Origin: Lachnospiraceae bacterium UBA1766
GTDB taxonomy: Bacteria; Bacillota; Clostridia; Lachnospirales; Lachnospiraceae
Reading direction: 5' to 3'
DNA: 22,623 nt
Assembly (NCBI GenBank): GCA_002314715.1
Contig: DCGY01000013.1
Location: 1 to 22,623 of the forward strand
Shown: positions 15,556-22,623 of the stretch, one piece after another
How positions within the stretch are numbered: the first letter of the stretch is position 1
Layout of the letters: each line of letters starts with the position of its first letter
The notes under the pieces: model-generated
The model's input: the letters and a program-made list of their open reading frames with translations, nothing else
Database searches by the model: none
Told to the model about the DNA's origin: nothing
Made by a program: the position numbers and the translations under genes

Positions 15556-16668
15556 ATGAGTGAAGCAATACCCAGGAAGAAAAACGGTGCTTATAAGGTT
15601 GTGATTGATCAGATTACCGGTATTTTCTTCCCGATTATCAATATTATTACAGGGGCCAGTATTTTAAAAAGTATTGTGGTCCTGTTGGTGACATTTGGAG
15701 TGTTGACCACGGACAGTGGTGTATATCAGATTTTTTATGCGGTTTCGGACGGATTTTTCTATTTCCTTCCCTTTTTCCTGGCAGTTACCGCATCCAAGCA
15801 ATGGAAGACGGATCCGTATCTTTCCATGCTGATTCCCATTGCCATGTTATATCCGGATATTACTGCTGTATTGGAACATGGACAGAATCTGTCTTTTTTG
15901 GGAATTACGGTTCCGGCAACCGTCTATCATTCCAGCGTAATTCCCGTGTTGATGGCTATCGGTTTATTGCACTTTGTGGAGAAACCGTGTGATAAATTTT
16001 TACATGAATCCGTGAAAGGGTTTCTAAAGCCCATGATTTGTTGTGTGGTGGTGCTTCCTATAACCTTTATTCTATTTGGTCCCATGGGAGCATGGATCGG
16101 GGATTTCCTTACCAAGATTTTCTTTGCCTTATATGACTGGAATTCAATCATTGCAGGTGCGTTTATGGGCTTTATCATTCAACCTATGGTAGTGGTGGGA
16201 GCACACTGGAGTGTGGTGCCGGTATGTATCAGCAATATTGCAAACAGCGGTTACGATGTTATTTTGCCTTTGATGGGTGGTGCTGTTTACGGACAGGCAG
16301 GCGCAGCGCTGGCTGCCGGTTTGTACTACAAAAAGAATAAACAGAAGAGACAGATAGCATTCCAGGCATCGCTCACGGCGGCTTTGGGAGTAACGGAGCC
16401 TGCATTGTTTGGCGTAAATGTGCCTTTGCTTCGTCCTATGATTGCGGCTTGCTTGGCCGGTGCAATTGGAGGTGGAATTGTAGGTGCAGTGGGAACGCAG
16501 TGCTTCTCTTTCGCGTTTCCGAGCTTTTTAACCTGTGTGGCATATGTTGGTCCCGGCTTTGGGGTTTTCTTATTTTCCATGGCCTTTTCCTTTGTACTGG
16601 CATTCCTGTTTGCACTGATTCTTTGCAAGGGACATGTGGATGACAGTGTGGCGGAAGAAAAAGAGTAA
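15556..16668 (+). CDS. PTS transporter EIIC domain protein without EIIA or EIIB
   Basis: A 370-residue polytopic membrane protein of the glucose/beta-glucoside/sucrose EIIC superfamily. It shows an N-terminal VVIDQITGIFFPIINIITG segment, GAHWSVVPV near 214-222 and the signature GVTEPALFGVN near 278-288. It is the translocation domain only: no EIIB with its phospho-cysteine and no EIIA are attached or encoded nearby. It may use EIIB/EIIA encoded elsewhere, or work as an unphosphorylated porter or sensor; the sequence does not decide. TTAGGAG (15541-15547) is best spaced for ATG 15556; GTG 15553 is possible. The substrate is unknown. Confidence 0.88.
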   Translation: MSEAIPRKKNGAYKVVIDQITGIFFPIINIITGASILKSIVVLLVTFGVLTTDSGVYQIFYAVSDGFFYFLPFFLAVTASKQWKTDPYLSMLIPIAMLYPDITAVLEHGQNLSFLGITVPATVYHSSVIPVLMAIGLLHFVEKPCDKFLHESVKGFLKPMICCVVVLPITFILFGPMGAWIGDFLTKIFFALYDWNSIIAGAFMGFIIQPMVVVGAHWSVVPVCISNIANSGYDVILPLMGGAVYGQAGAALAAGLYYKKNKQKRQIAFQASLTAALGVTEPALFGVNVPLLRPMIAACLAGAIGGGIVGAVGTQCFSFAFPSFLTCVAYVGPGFGVFLFSMAFSFVLAFLFALILCKGHVDDSVAEEKE

Positions 16669-16713
16669 GTGATTGCAGAAAATAGGGCATACTATATAGG
16701 AGGATAATAAATT

Positions 16714-17016
16714 ATGGTAAAGCATGTAATTTTATGGACATTAAAGGAAAGTTTGTCAGCAGAAGAAAAAATTGCAGTTAAGAAGGGAATCAAGGAAGGA
16801 CTGGAGGGACTTGCAGGACAGATTCCCGGCCTTCTATCCATTCAGGTAAACACCGAAGGACTCCAAAGTTCCAATGCGGATTTGATGTTGGATTCTTCCT
16901 TTGTGGATGAAGCAGCACTGAAGGGATATGCGGTACATCCTTTGCATGTAGCGGTGGCAGATGGTAAGGTTCGTCCTTATACTGCATCCAGAACCTGTTT
17001 GGATTATGAAGTATAG
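16714..17016 (+). CDS. Dabb (stress-responsive A/B barrel) domain protein
   Basis: A 100-residue protein starting MVKHVILWTLKE, with Pro-Gly-Leu-Leu near 38-41 and a central ALKGYAVHPLHVAV stretch, the usual pattern of the dimeric ferredoxin-like Dabb family. The conserved His4 and the YxxHPxH-type motif (YAVHPLH) are present. Bacterial members are mostly of unknown function. A TAGGAGGA site lies 8-15 bases upstream. The gap to EIIC is 45 bases without a terminator, so co-transcription is likely. Confidence 0.85.
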   Translation: MVKHVILWTLKESLSAEEKIAVKKGIKEGLEGLAGQIPGLLSIQVNTEGLQSSNADLMLDSSFVDEAALKGYAVHPLHVAVADGKVRPYTASRTCLDYEV

Positions 17017-17029
17017 TGATTAGGAGGAC

Positions 17030-17057
17030 CCCTCTGTCGTTTCGGCAGGGGGATTTT
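17030..17057 (+). terminator. Hairpin (possible weak terminator) after the Dabb gene
   Basis: CCCT plus CTGTCG (17030-17039) pairs with CGGCAG plus GGGG (17043-17052) over 10 bp with two wobbles and a TTT loop, followed by ATTTTC. AGGAGG at 17022-17027 could instead pair with the 5' arm (17031-17035), giving a competing fold. The next gene begins 20 bases later with no promoter visible, so some read-through is expected. Confidence 0.5.
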
Positions 17058-17077
17058 CGGTTAGCGGGGGCATATGT

Positions 17078-18280
17078 ATGACAGGAAGTGTTCTTACTTA
17101 TTTAGATGAATATGGAGATATAACCTTTATGGAGAGTCCCCTGAATGATGTAGACAGCTTGATTTTGAGCCAGTTCTGTTATCTGAAATTTGACGGAATT
17201 GTGCCCGGAATCAATGAGGGCGGTCAATGCATCACACTGGAGGAAATTGCGGTTCATCCGCAGGTGGAGAGACTTTTTTCCGATACACGTTTCGAAAAAA
17301 ATAATCGAGCCCTGTTTGAACGCATGGTAAAAAGCAGAAGATACCGGCATATGGGACTTCACTGTTACGTCAATTTAGTGGAGAAGGAATGGGAAGCACA
17401 GTTTTCGGCAATTTCCTTTTTGCTGGAAGATAATACGGTTTATGTGGCCTTTCGCGGTACCGATGAAACCATTATCGGTTGGAAAGAAGATTTTAATATG
17501 GCTTTTCTCACTACGGTTCCGGGCCACACTATGAGTGTGAAATACCTAAATGATGTGGCAACCAACCTGAAACGTCCCTTTTATATTGGCGGACATTCCA
17601 AGGGAGGCAACCTGGCGATTTACAGTGCAATGTGCTGTAAGGACAGTATTCAGGAGCATATTCGTAAGGTTTACAATATGGATGGCCCGGGCTTTCATCA
17701 GGAGGTCCTGGAGAACTGTCATTATGACAGGATTGCGCAACGGGTGGAGAAGTTTTTGCCCAAGTCCTCAATCGTAGGAATGCTTTTGGAACGAAATACG
17801 GATTATCATGTGGTGGAGAGCAGAGGCAGAGGCATCGGGCAGCATGATCCTTTCACCTGGGTGGTGAAGAATTGTGAACTGGTGGAGGCCAAGGAAGTAT
17901 CCGGAAGCCAAAAACTGATGGATGAGTCCATCAATGATTGGGTTCTTTCCCTGAACGAAGAGCAGATGCGCGCATTTATTGATACCCTGTATCAGGTGGT
18001 CAGTGCTTCGGAGGCGGAGGATCTGATTACCTTCGCGGCAGATATCAAAAAAAGCATGCAGGCTGTAATGGGTGCCATGAAGGAAGTGGATGAGGACACC
18101 AAAAAGACAATCAAAGAGGTTATCAAAAGCCTGGTGGACATTACCTATCAGAAGACCAGAAAGGAAGCCCTTGGCACCTTTCAGCGCATAACCGGAAAAA
18201 ATAATGCAAAATCGGAGAGCCGGAAAGAGCTGTCTGCTCAGTCAAAAGACGCTCCGGATGCCACTGAACCCCAAGAATAG
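17078..18280 (+). CDS. DUF2974 (Mbeg1-like) alpha/beta-hydrolase, lipase-like
   Basis: A 400-residue protein with an alpha/beta-hydrolase core. The nucleophile elbow is GGHSKGGNLA (S174), with an upstream AFRGTDET strand-loop (124-131) as in lipase class 3, and D202 in NMDGPGF is a candidate catalytic Asp. The catalytic His is likely in the 'GQHDPF' segment near residue 255. No signal peptide is visible, so it is presumably cytoplasmic; the substrate is unknown (esters or lipids). The C-terminal ~120 residues are helical and charged and end in a low-complexity tail. Only a weak GCGGGGG precedes ATG 17078. The last 140 bases overlap, tail to tail, the minus-strand amidotransferase gene. Confidence 0.82.
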   Translation: MTGSVLTYLDEYGDITFMESPLNDVDSLILSQFCYLKFDGIVPGINEGGQCITLEEIAVHPQVERLFSDTRFEKNNRALFERMVKSRRYRHMGLHCYVNLVEKEWEAQFSAISFLLEDNTVYVAFRGTDETIIGWKEDFNMAFLTTVPGHTMSVKYLNDVATNLKRPFYIGGHSKGGNLAIYSAMCCKDSIQEHIRKVYNMDGPGFHQEVLENCHYDRIAQRVEKFLPKSSIVGMLLERNTDYHVVESRGRGIGQHDPFTWVVKNCELVEAKEVSGSQKLMDESINDWVLSLNEEQMRAFIDTLYQVVSASEAEDLITFAADIKKSMQAVMGAMKEVDEDTKKTIKEVIKSLVDITYQKTRKEALGTFQRITGKNNAKSESRKELSAQSKDAPDATEPQE

Positions 18281-18815
18281 GCAATTCTTCATGAAGGATT
18301 GCCTCGATACACCCATCTAAGGGGCACCATTGTACCGGGAGAATGCCACATCCAAGCTTTTCAATCGCCTGATGATGACAGCTGTTAACCATATAATGGG
18401 TACCATATAATTTAGCCAAAGGAGAATAGGGGTGCAGTACGGTGTCGTGGAAAACATCCCGGTCGGCAGCCTGATGAAGAGATGCGGTTGGCAGATTTTG
18501 ACAGAGGGTTCCGCCGAAGGCAACGTTGATCAGCTGAAGTCCTTTGCAGATTCCCAGGACCGGTAAGCAGTTTCTTCGGGCATAGTCCAAAGCCTGAAAC
18601 TGCAGAATATCCAGGGGAGTATCTATGTTTTGAGAGGAAGTATTATATTCTCCGTAAAAGCAGGGGGAAATATCTCCACCGCCGGGAAGAATCAGACCCT
18701 GAAAACCGGATAAGGTGGATGTATCTCGGGTGACTTCGGAATCGATACCGGCATTTTGTAAATAGTTGCAATAGTTTTTCGTTTGTTCATCTTGACCAAA
18801 GATTGCGATTTTCAT
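18141..18815 (-). CDS. Class I glutamine amidotransferase, gamma-glutamyl-GABA hydrolase (peptidase C26) like
   Basis: A 224-residue cytoplasmic hydrolase. The catalytic triad is readable: C90 in LGICKGLQ, H186 and E188 in GVQWHPE. Other family marks are LILPGGGDISP (41-51), FGGTLCQNL (100-108) and NSCHHQAI (144-151). The closest family is PuuD-type gamma-glutamyl-gamma-aminobutyrate hydrolase; substrates may be other gamma-glutamyl compounds. The frame extends upstream to 18983, but ATG at 18813-18815 begins the conserved MKIAIFG strand; the ribosome binding site is poor. The stop (18141-18143) lies inside the convergent DUF2974 gene, yet the overlapping residues still fit the expected final helix, so both frames appear real. 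It is divergent from the YfhO gene. Confidence 0.87.
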   Translation of the reverse strand: MKIAIFGQDEQTKNYCNYLQNAGIDSEVTRDTSTLSGFQGLILPGGGDISPCFYGEYNTSSQNIDTPLDILQFQALDYARRNCLPVLGICKGLQLINVAFGGTLCQNLPTASLHQAADRDVFHDTVLHPYSPLAKLYGTHYMVNSCHHQAIEKLGCGILPVQWCPLDGCIEAILHEELPILGVQWHPERLLTEQTALSGSPILHYFFRLCAERCQGLPFWSSDR

Positions 18816-18846
18816 AATATAATCAGAGAAAAGATTTTTATATAAT
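18792..18846 (+). promoter_or_regulatory. Candidate promoters for the YfhO-family gene
   Basis: TTGACC (18792-18797) and TAATAT (18815-18820) have a 17-base spacer; the -35 lies inside the start of the divergent amidotransferase gene. A separate TATAAT at 18841-18846 has no good -35. The AT-rich 89-base divergent gap probably also holds the minus-strand promoter, which I could not define. Confidence 0.3.
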
Positions 18847-18904
18847 ATATGCCTGTTTGGGAGATATAGAAAGAAACAATTGAAGTGAAAAGGAAAGTAA
18901 AGTT

Positions 18905-21433
18905 GTGAAAAGTTCCATGAAAAAGTTCTTAAACAATATGAATGTATATATGTTGGCAGCAGTGATTTCATTTGTTCTACCATTTACGGTTATGCTGTCT
19001 ATTTTTATCGTGAGAAAAATATATCCTTTTGGCGGACGAAGCTTTCTGCATATGGACATGTACCATCAGTATATGCCCTTTTTTGCGGAATTTGTTCGAA
19101 GTATTCGAAGAGGGGAAAGTATTACATTTACCTGGAATGTGGGAATCGGATCCAATTATCTTGCATTGTATGTCTATTATTTGGCATCCCCTTTGCATTG
19201 GCTGGCTTTTCTTGTCCCGGATAAATTTTTATTGGAGTTTCTCAGCTATTTATGTGTGGTGAAAACAGGACTTTGCGGACTCACCTCTTTTTTGTACTTG
19301 TCCAAACACGGCAATGACCGTTTCGGTAAAGCATTGTTCTTTTCTTTCTTTTATGCGCTTTCCGGGTTTATGGCGGCCTACAACTGGAACATTATGTGGC
19401 TGGATTGTGTGATTTTATTACCTCTCATTGTGCTTGGACTGGAGCGCCTGGTGGAAGAGGGGAAGACGACTCTTTATTGTATTACGTTGGCCCTTTGTAT
19501 TTTTACAAATTTCTATATTTCCATTATGGTTTGTATTTTCCTGGTACTTTATTTTGCTGTTTTATTTTTTACATCCAAGATGAGTTGGCGCGCAATTCGA
19601 CAGTTTGCCATGTATTCCCTGTTGGCAGGCGGAATGGCGGCGATTCTTTTGATTCCGGAAGTAAAAGCAATTATGGCCACGGATTTTGGAACAATCACAT
19701 TCCCAAAGAAATTTGAATCTTATTTCTCCGTGCTGGATATGCTGGCCAGACATTGCATGGGAGTATACACGGAAAAAGGCTTGGATCATTGGCCCAATAT
19801 TTATTGTGGTGTTGTCTGCTTTATCCTTATACCGGTATATGCGATGAACGACAAAATTGCGGCAAAAAAGCGTTTCGGAATGATGGCCTTAAGCGGATTT
19901 ATGTTGTTTAGCTTTTCTACCAATGTTTTGAACTTTATTTGGCATGGATTAAATTATCCGGATTCTTTGCCGGCCAGACAATCATTTATTTATATTTTAT
20001 TGATTCTGACCATGTGCTATGATGGATTCCGATGCCTGGAGGAAAGTCGGAAGAAACTGTTAATACAGGGTTATCTGATTGCTGTTGCTTTTTTGTTATT
20101 TGTGGAAAAGTTTATTACGCATGATGATTTCAAAAACTATACAGCAATGCTGAATATAGGTTTTGTTACAATTTATGCGGTGTTGTTTTATCTGCTTTTG
20201 ACTAAGAAGGGGCAGATAAAACGGTTGGTTATTACACTGCTGGTTTTAATTGCTCTGATCACCGAGGGTAGTATCAACACCATGGATACCAGTATCAGTA
20301 CGGTAAGCCGAAACGATTATTTGGGTAAAATCGGAGATTATCAGGCCATCTATGAGAAGACGAAAGAAGAGGAAGACGGATTTTATCGTATTGAAAAATT
20401 TGAGAGAAAGACCAAAAACGACGGTACTCTGGCAGGTTATCCTACCGCCAGTGTGTTTTCTTCCACTTTGAATTCTTCGGTCATGCAGTTTTATAAAAAG
20501 CTGGGTATGCAATACAGCAAGGTGTACTACAGCTTTGACGGTGCCACTGCATGGGTATCAGCACTTTTAAACGTACAGTATATGGTGGCAGAGAAGGAAG
20601 GCTACGAGAATGAACTATATGAGGCATTTTACTCCTCCAATGGGGTAAATGCCTACCGAAACACTATGACCTTGCCGTTTGGATACGTTGCACCTTATGA
20701 GTATGATTTTCCCCAGGAGGCCGGCTCCAGTACGGTGGATTTCCAGAACCGAATGATTCATGCGTTGGGGATTGAGGAAAATTTACTGGTTCGGGAAGGT
20801 GTGACCAAGAGTGGGGAGGAGCTATCATTTACTGCCCGCAAGGATGCGGTTTATTATGCAATTGTACGTTCTTCCAAAACCAAAAAATTGATTGTCACCG
20901 GAGGATCGCCTGAGGAGCAAAAGTATAAGGATTTAAAATATGGAGAGATTATTTATCTCGGTCATTTGTCAGCGGGAGATGAAATTATCGCCAAGGACGA
21001 AGAGGATTCCAAGGATGACAAAACAGTTAAGTTGGAGTTTTATTACCTCAATATGCCTGTTTTGCAGGAGGCTCTGGAGATTTTGGGTGAGAATTCCATG
21101 CAGAACGTAACCTACACCAATGATACCATTCAGGGACATTTATCTTTGGAAGAGAGGGGAAGGGCAATCTTCTCGATTCCCGCCGAAGAAGGCTGGAGAA
21201 TCACTGTAAACGGAGAGCAAGTAGAACCTCAAACCTTTGGGGACGCCCTGGTGGCATTGGATCTGGAGGCAGGAGAATACGATATTTCCATGAAGTATGT
21301 ACCGGATGGAAAGGGAATCGGAATTGCGGTAACGGTTGGCAGTATTCTGGTGTATGTAGCGATTCTTTTGTTGAGCGGATATTTTAAAAGGAAAAAGGAA
21401 AAACGGTTGAATTCCGAAGAAGAAGTGGTATAA
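18905..21433 (+). CDS. YfhO-family polytopic membrane protein (putative GT-C type)
   Basis: An 842-residue protein with many membrane helices in residues ~15-460, a large extracytoplasmic domain ~470-800, a final helix ~804-826 and a Lys-rich cytoplasmic tail. The first external loop carries HMDMYHQYMPFF (D51), the YfhO-family signature, which matches the position of the catalytic Asp in GT-C glycosyltransferases. In Bacillus subtilis, YfhO is implicated in sugar decoration of lipoteichoic acid; a cell-envelope glycosylation role here is an inference. I prefer GTG 18905 because AAAAGGAAAG (18888-18897) is well spaced for it; ATG 18917 would remove four residues. No partner flippase or glycosyltransferase is encoded nearby. 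It ends 79 bases before the aldolase gene. Confidence 0.85.
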   Translation: MKSSMKKFLNNMNVYMLAAVISFVLPFTVMLSIFIVRKIYPFGGRSFLHMDMYHQYMPFFAEFVRSIRRGESITFTWNVGIGSNYLALYVYYLASPLHWLAFLVPDKFLLEFLSYLCVVKTGLCGLTSFLYLSKHGNDRFGKALFFSFFYALSGFMAAYNWNIMWLDCVILLPLIVLGLERLVEEGKTTLYCITLALCIFTNFYISIMVCIFLVLYFAVLFFTSKMSWRAIRQFAMYSLLAGGMAAILLIPEVKAIMATDFGTITFPKKFESYFSVLDMLARHCMGVYTEKGLDHWPNIYCGVVCFILIPVYAMNDKIAAKKRFGMMALSGFMLFSFSTNVLNFIWHGLNYPDSLPARQSFIYILLILTMCYDGFRCLEESRKKLLIQGYLIAVAFLLFVEKFITHDDFKNYTAMLNIGFVTIYAVLFYLLLTKKGQIKRLVITLLVLIALITEGSINTMDTSISTVSRNDYLGKIGDYQAIYEKTKEEEDGFYRIEKFERKTKNDGTLAGYPTASVFSSTLNSSVMQFYKKLGMQYSKVYYSFDGATAWVSALLNVQYMVAEKEGYENELYEAFYSSNGVNAYRNTMTLPFGYVAPYEYDFPQEAGSSTVDFQNRMIHALGIEENLLVREGVTKSGEELSFTARKDAVYYAIVRSSKTKKLIVTGGSPEEQKYKDLKYGEIIYLGHLSAGDEIIAKDEEDSKDDKTVKLEFYYLNMPVLQEALEILGENSMQNVTYTNDTIQGHLSLEERGRAIFSIPAEEGWRITVNGEQVEPQTFGDALVALDLEAGEYDISMKYVPDGKGIGIAVTVGSILVYVAILLLSGYFKRKKEKRLNSEEEVV

Positions 21434-21439
21434 TTGAAA

Positions 21440-21453
21440 TGTAAACGCTTTCA
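21440..21453 (+). promoter_or_regulatory. cre site (CcpA operator) upstream of the KDPG aldolase gene
   Basis: TGTAAACGCTTTCA, flanked by A and T, fits the catabolite-responsive-element consensus WTGNNANCGNWNNCAW, with the central CG and near-dyad arms intact. It lies 60 bases before the aldolase start, just upstream of or overlapping a possible -35 (TTGAGC, 21454-21459). This position suggests carbon catabolite control of the aldolase. Confidence 0.75.
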
Positions 21454-21484
21454 TTGAGCGACAATTCAAAAGACATTTTATATA
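21454..21484 (+). promoter_or_regulatory. Candidate promoter of the aldolase gene
   Basis: TTGAGC (21454-21459) lies 17-19 bases before an AT-rich TTTATATA stretch (21477-21484) that can supply a -10. The match is moderate and the exact hexamer is uncertain. A small GCGC/GCGC hairpin (21486-21498) follows in the leader. Confidence 0.35.
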
Positions 21485-21512
21485 GGCGCATAGAGCGCAG
21501 AAAAGAGGAAAT

Positions 21513-22472
21513 ATGAACGCAGTATTAGAGCAGATTAGTAAGATTGGTATTGTACCGGTTGTAAAGATTGACAGAGCAGAAGATGCTTTGCCTTTGGCGA
21601 AAGCTCTTTGTGCAGGCGGACTTCCCTGTGCAGAGGTTACATTCCGTACGGATGCGGCAGCAGAAGCAATTCGTATCATGACGACGAACTTCCCTAATAT
21701 GTGTGTAGGTGCAGGTACCGTTTTGAATGCGGCACAGGTAGATGCGGCAGTGGAAGCAGGTTCAAAGTTTATCGTGAGCCCCGGATTAAATCCCAAAACC
21801 GTTCAATACTGTCAGGAGAAAGGTGTACCGATTACTCCCGGTACTTCAAACCCCAGTGATATTGAGCAGGCAATCGAGCTGGGATTGGATGTTGTAAAAT
21901 TTTTCCCCGCAGAGCAGGCAGGTGGTTTAGCGATGATTAAAGCCATGTCTGCACCTTATGTAAATATGAAATTTATGCCTACCGGCGGAATCAATGCAAA
22001 GAATTTGACTTCTTATTTGGATTTCCCCAAGATTATTGCATGCGGTGGTTCCTGGATGGTACCCGGGGATCTGATTAACGAGGGCGCATGGGATAAGATT
22101 GAGCAGCTCACCCGTGAGGCAGTTCAGACGATGCTTGGTTTTGAAATCGCACATGTAGGTATTAACGAAGAGAACGAAGAGAAGGCCTTCCAGACCGCAA
22201 ATCGTTTGGCATTCCTTTTCGGTATGCCGGTAAAGAACGGCAATAGTTCTATTTTTGTGGGTACAGCAGCAGAAATTATGAAGATGCCTTTCAAGGGTAC
22301 CCATGGTCATATTGCAATCCGCACCAATTATATCGACCGTGCAATCAACTATATGTCAGTTGTATTGGGATGTGAATTCGAGGAGCCGATTGTAGGACCA
22401 AATGGTAAGACCAAGGCAATTTATTTGAAAGAGGAAATTGGCGGTTTTGCGGTACATTTGGTACAGAAATAG
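21513..22472 (+). CDS. eda: KDPG/KHG aldolase fused to a C-terminal VOC (glyoxalase-fold) domain
   Basis: A 319-residue cytoplasmic protein. Residues 1-~208 are a class I KDPG aldolase TIM barrel: EVTFRT with E41, GAGTVLN (66-72), ISPG-like IVSPGLNP (87-94), Schiff-base lysine K129 in VVKFFPAE, and PTGGIN/CGGSWMVP near 156-184. This enzyme splits 2-keto-3-deoxy-6-phosphogluconate (and usually 4-hydroxy-2-oxoglutarate) to pyruvate plus glyceraldehyde-3-phosphate (or glyoxylate). Residues ~209-319 add a domain with VOC-fold character (AHVGINEEN, then GHIAIRTNYIDRAINYMSVVLG, ending GGFAVHLVQK). Its possible metal ligands and role are unclear. E. coli Eda is about 213 residues, so the tail is an extra module. 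AGAGGAA (21504-21510) precedes the ATG. A cre site upstream implies catabolite control, consistent with a role in uronate or sugar-acid catabolism. Confidence 0.9.
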   Translation: MNAVLEQISKIGIVPVVKIDRAEDALPLAKALCAGGLPCAEVTFRTDAAAEAIRIMTTNFPNMCVGAGTVLNAAQVDAAVEAGSKFIVSPGLNPKTVQYCQEKGVPITPGTSNPSDIEQAIELGLDVVKFFPAEQAGGLAMIKAMSAPYVNMKFMPTGGINAKNLTSYLDFPKIIACGGSWMVPGDLINEGAWDKIEQLTREAVQTMLGFEIAHVGINEENEEKAFQTANRLAFLFGMPVKNGNSSIFVGTAAEIMKMPFKGTHGHIAIRTNYIDRAINYMSVVLGCEFEEPIVGPNGKTKAIYLKEEIGGFAVHLVQK

Positions 22473-22540
22473 TTTTTGATGAAATTATATGAAATAAATA
22501 TATTGTTTCAAAAACTTGAAAACTTTTTTTGAAAAAGTTG

Positions 22541-22569
22541 TTGACTTTCTATTTGAATAGTGATAATAT
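22541..22569 (+). promoter_or_regulatory. Promoter for the tRNA at the right edge
   Basis: TTGACT (22541-22546) and TAATAT (22564-22569) are separated by 17 bases, and an overlapping GATAAT begins at 22562. The expected transcription start near 22576 leaves a leader of roughly 28 bases, containing a small CGAAG/CTTCG stem (22580-22584 with 22595-22599), before the tRNA-like sequence. Confidence 0.6.
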
Positions 22570-22603
22570 ACATCTTGCGCGAAGGAAATGAGTACTTCGA
22601 CAT

Positions 22604-22623
22604 GCGGAAGTGTCGGAACTGGC
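22604..22623 (+). tRNA. tRNA-Leu, 5' end only (truncated by the window edge)
   Basis: The last 20 bases read GCGGAAG (acceptor 5' strand), TG, TCGG, AA, CTGGC. This is the start of a bacterial class II tRNA, closest to tRNA-Leu, whose genes commonly begin GC-GAAGTG-CGGAA-TGGCAGACG. The anticodon, variable arm and 3' acceptor strand are outside the window, so isotype and pairing cannot be checked. A well-formed promoter immediately upstream supports a stable-RNA gene. Confidence 0.6.

Noticed and set aside
18816..18983. An N-terminal extension of the minus-strand amidotransferase to 18983
   Set aside because: It would run into the divergent YfhO coding region, and the conserved family start is the MKIAIFG strand at 18815.
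22506..22539. An AT-only hairpin after the aldolase as a terminator
   Set aside because: The stem is made almost entirely of A-T pairs, is not followed by a T-tract, and overlaps the region just before the tRNA promoter.
22571..22623. A T-box riboswitch leader at the right edge
   Set aside because: GAAGGAAATGAGTA loosely recalls a T-box Stem I, but the following GCGGAAGTGTCGGAACTGGC fits the 5' end of tRNA-Leu better. It cannot be fully excluded without downstream sequence.

Overview
The window looks like a chromosomal segment of a Gram-positive anaerobe of the Lachnospiraceae/Butyrivibrio type (Bacillota, Clostridia). I infer this from purine-rich AGGAGG-type ribosome binding sites, moderate-to-low GC, short intergenic gaps, a CcpA-type cre site, and the gene set: a HemZ-like C-terminus, a GH43 beta-xylosidase, a YfhO-family membrane protein, a DUF2974 lipase-like protein, and a KDPG aldolase with a VOC tail. 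No phage, IS element, CRISPR array or rRNA was seen. Genus is not assignable by eye.

Layout. (1) 1-3944 is metabolic and miscellaneous: the end of hemZ, a GH43 beta-xylosidase with AT-rich codon use and a 14-bp palindrome upstream, a macro-domain protein that has lost its ADP-ribose-binding loop 1, a strong terminator, then a von Willebrand A (vWA) protein overlapping a DUF2809 membrane protein. (2) 4001-15209 is an 11-kb signalling block. First comes a soluble PAS hybrid kinase with its own terminator. Then a canonical promoter (5650-5678) opens a likely five-gene operon: a 7TM-PAS hybrid kinase carrying two receivers, an HPt and an HD-GYP domain; a single-domain receiver; a second hybrid kinase with two Cache-like sensor modules separated by a dead HisKA-like segment; a stand-alone HPt; and a receiver-HD-GYP regulator. 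The operon ends at a hairpin at 15224-15247. (3) 15295-18280 holds an 85-residue unknown protein next to an orphan PTS EIIC, a Dabb protein and a DUF2974 hydrolase. (4) 18141-18815 on the minus strand is a class I glutamine amidotransferase whose 3' end overlaps the hydrolase gene by 140 bp; YfhO is divergent from it. (5) 21440-22472 is a cre site and an aldolase-VOC fusion. (6) The right edge has a strong promoter followed by the first 20 nt of what appears to be a tRNA-Leu.

How it may work together. The signalling operon has every part of a multistep phosphorelay (His kinase, receiver, HPt, terminal receiver). Both enzymatic outputs are HD-GYP domains with intact metal ligands, so the simplest reading is that two membrane sensors, and possibly the soluble kinase upstream, control cyclic-di-GMP hydrolysis. 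No GGDEF synthase, DNA-binding output domain or chemotaxis gene lies in the window. Domain calls and residue numbers come from reading the translations by eye; no database search was run.
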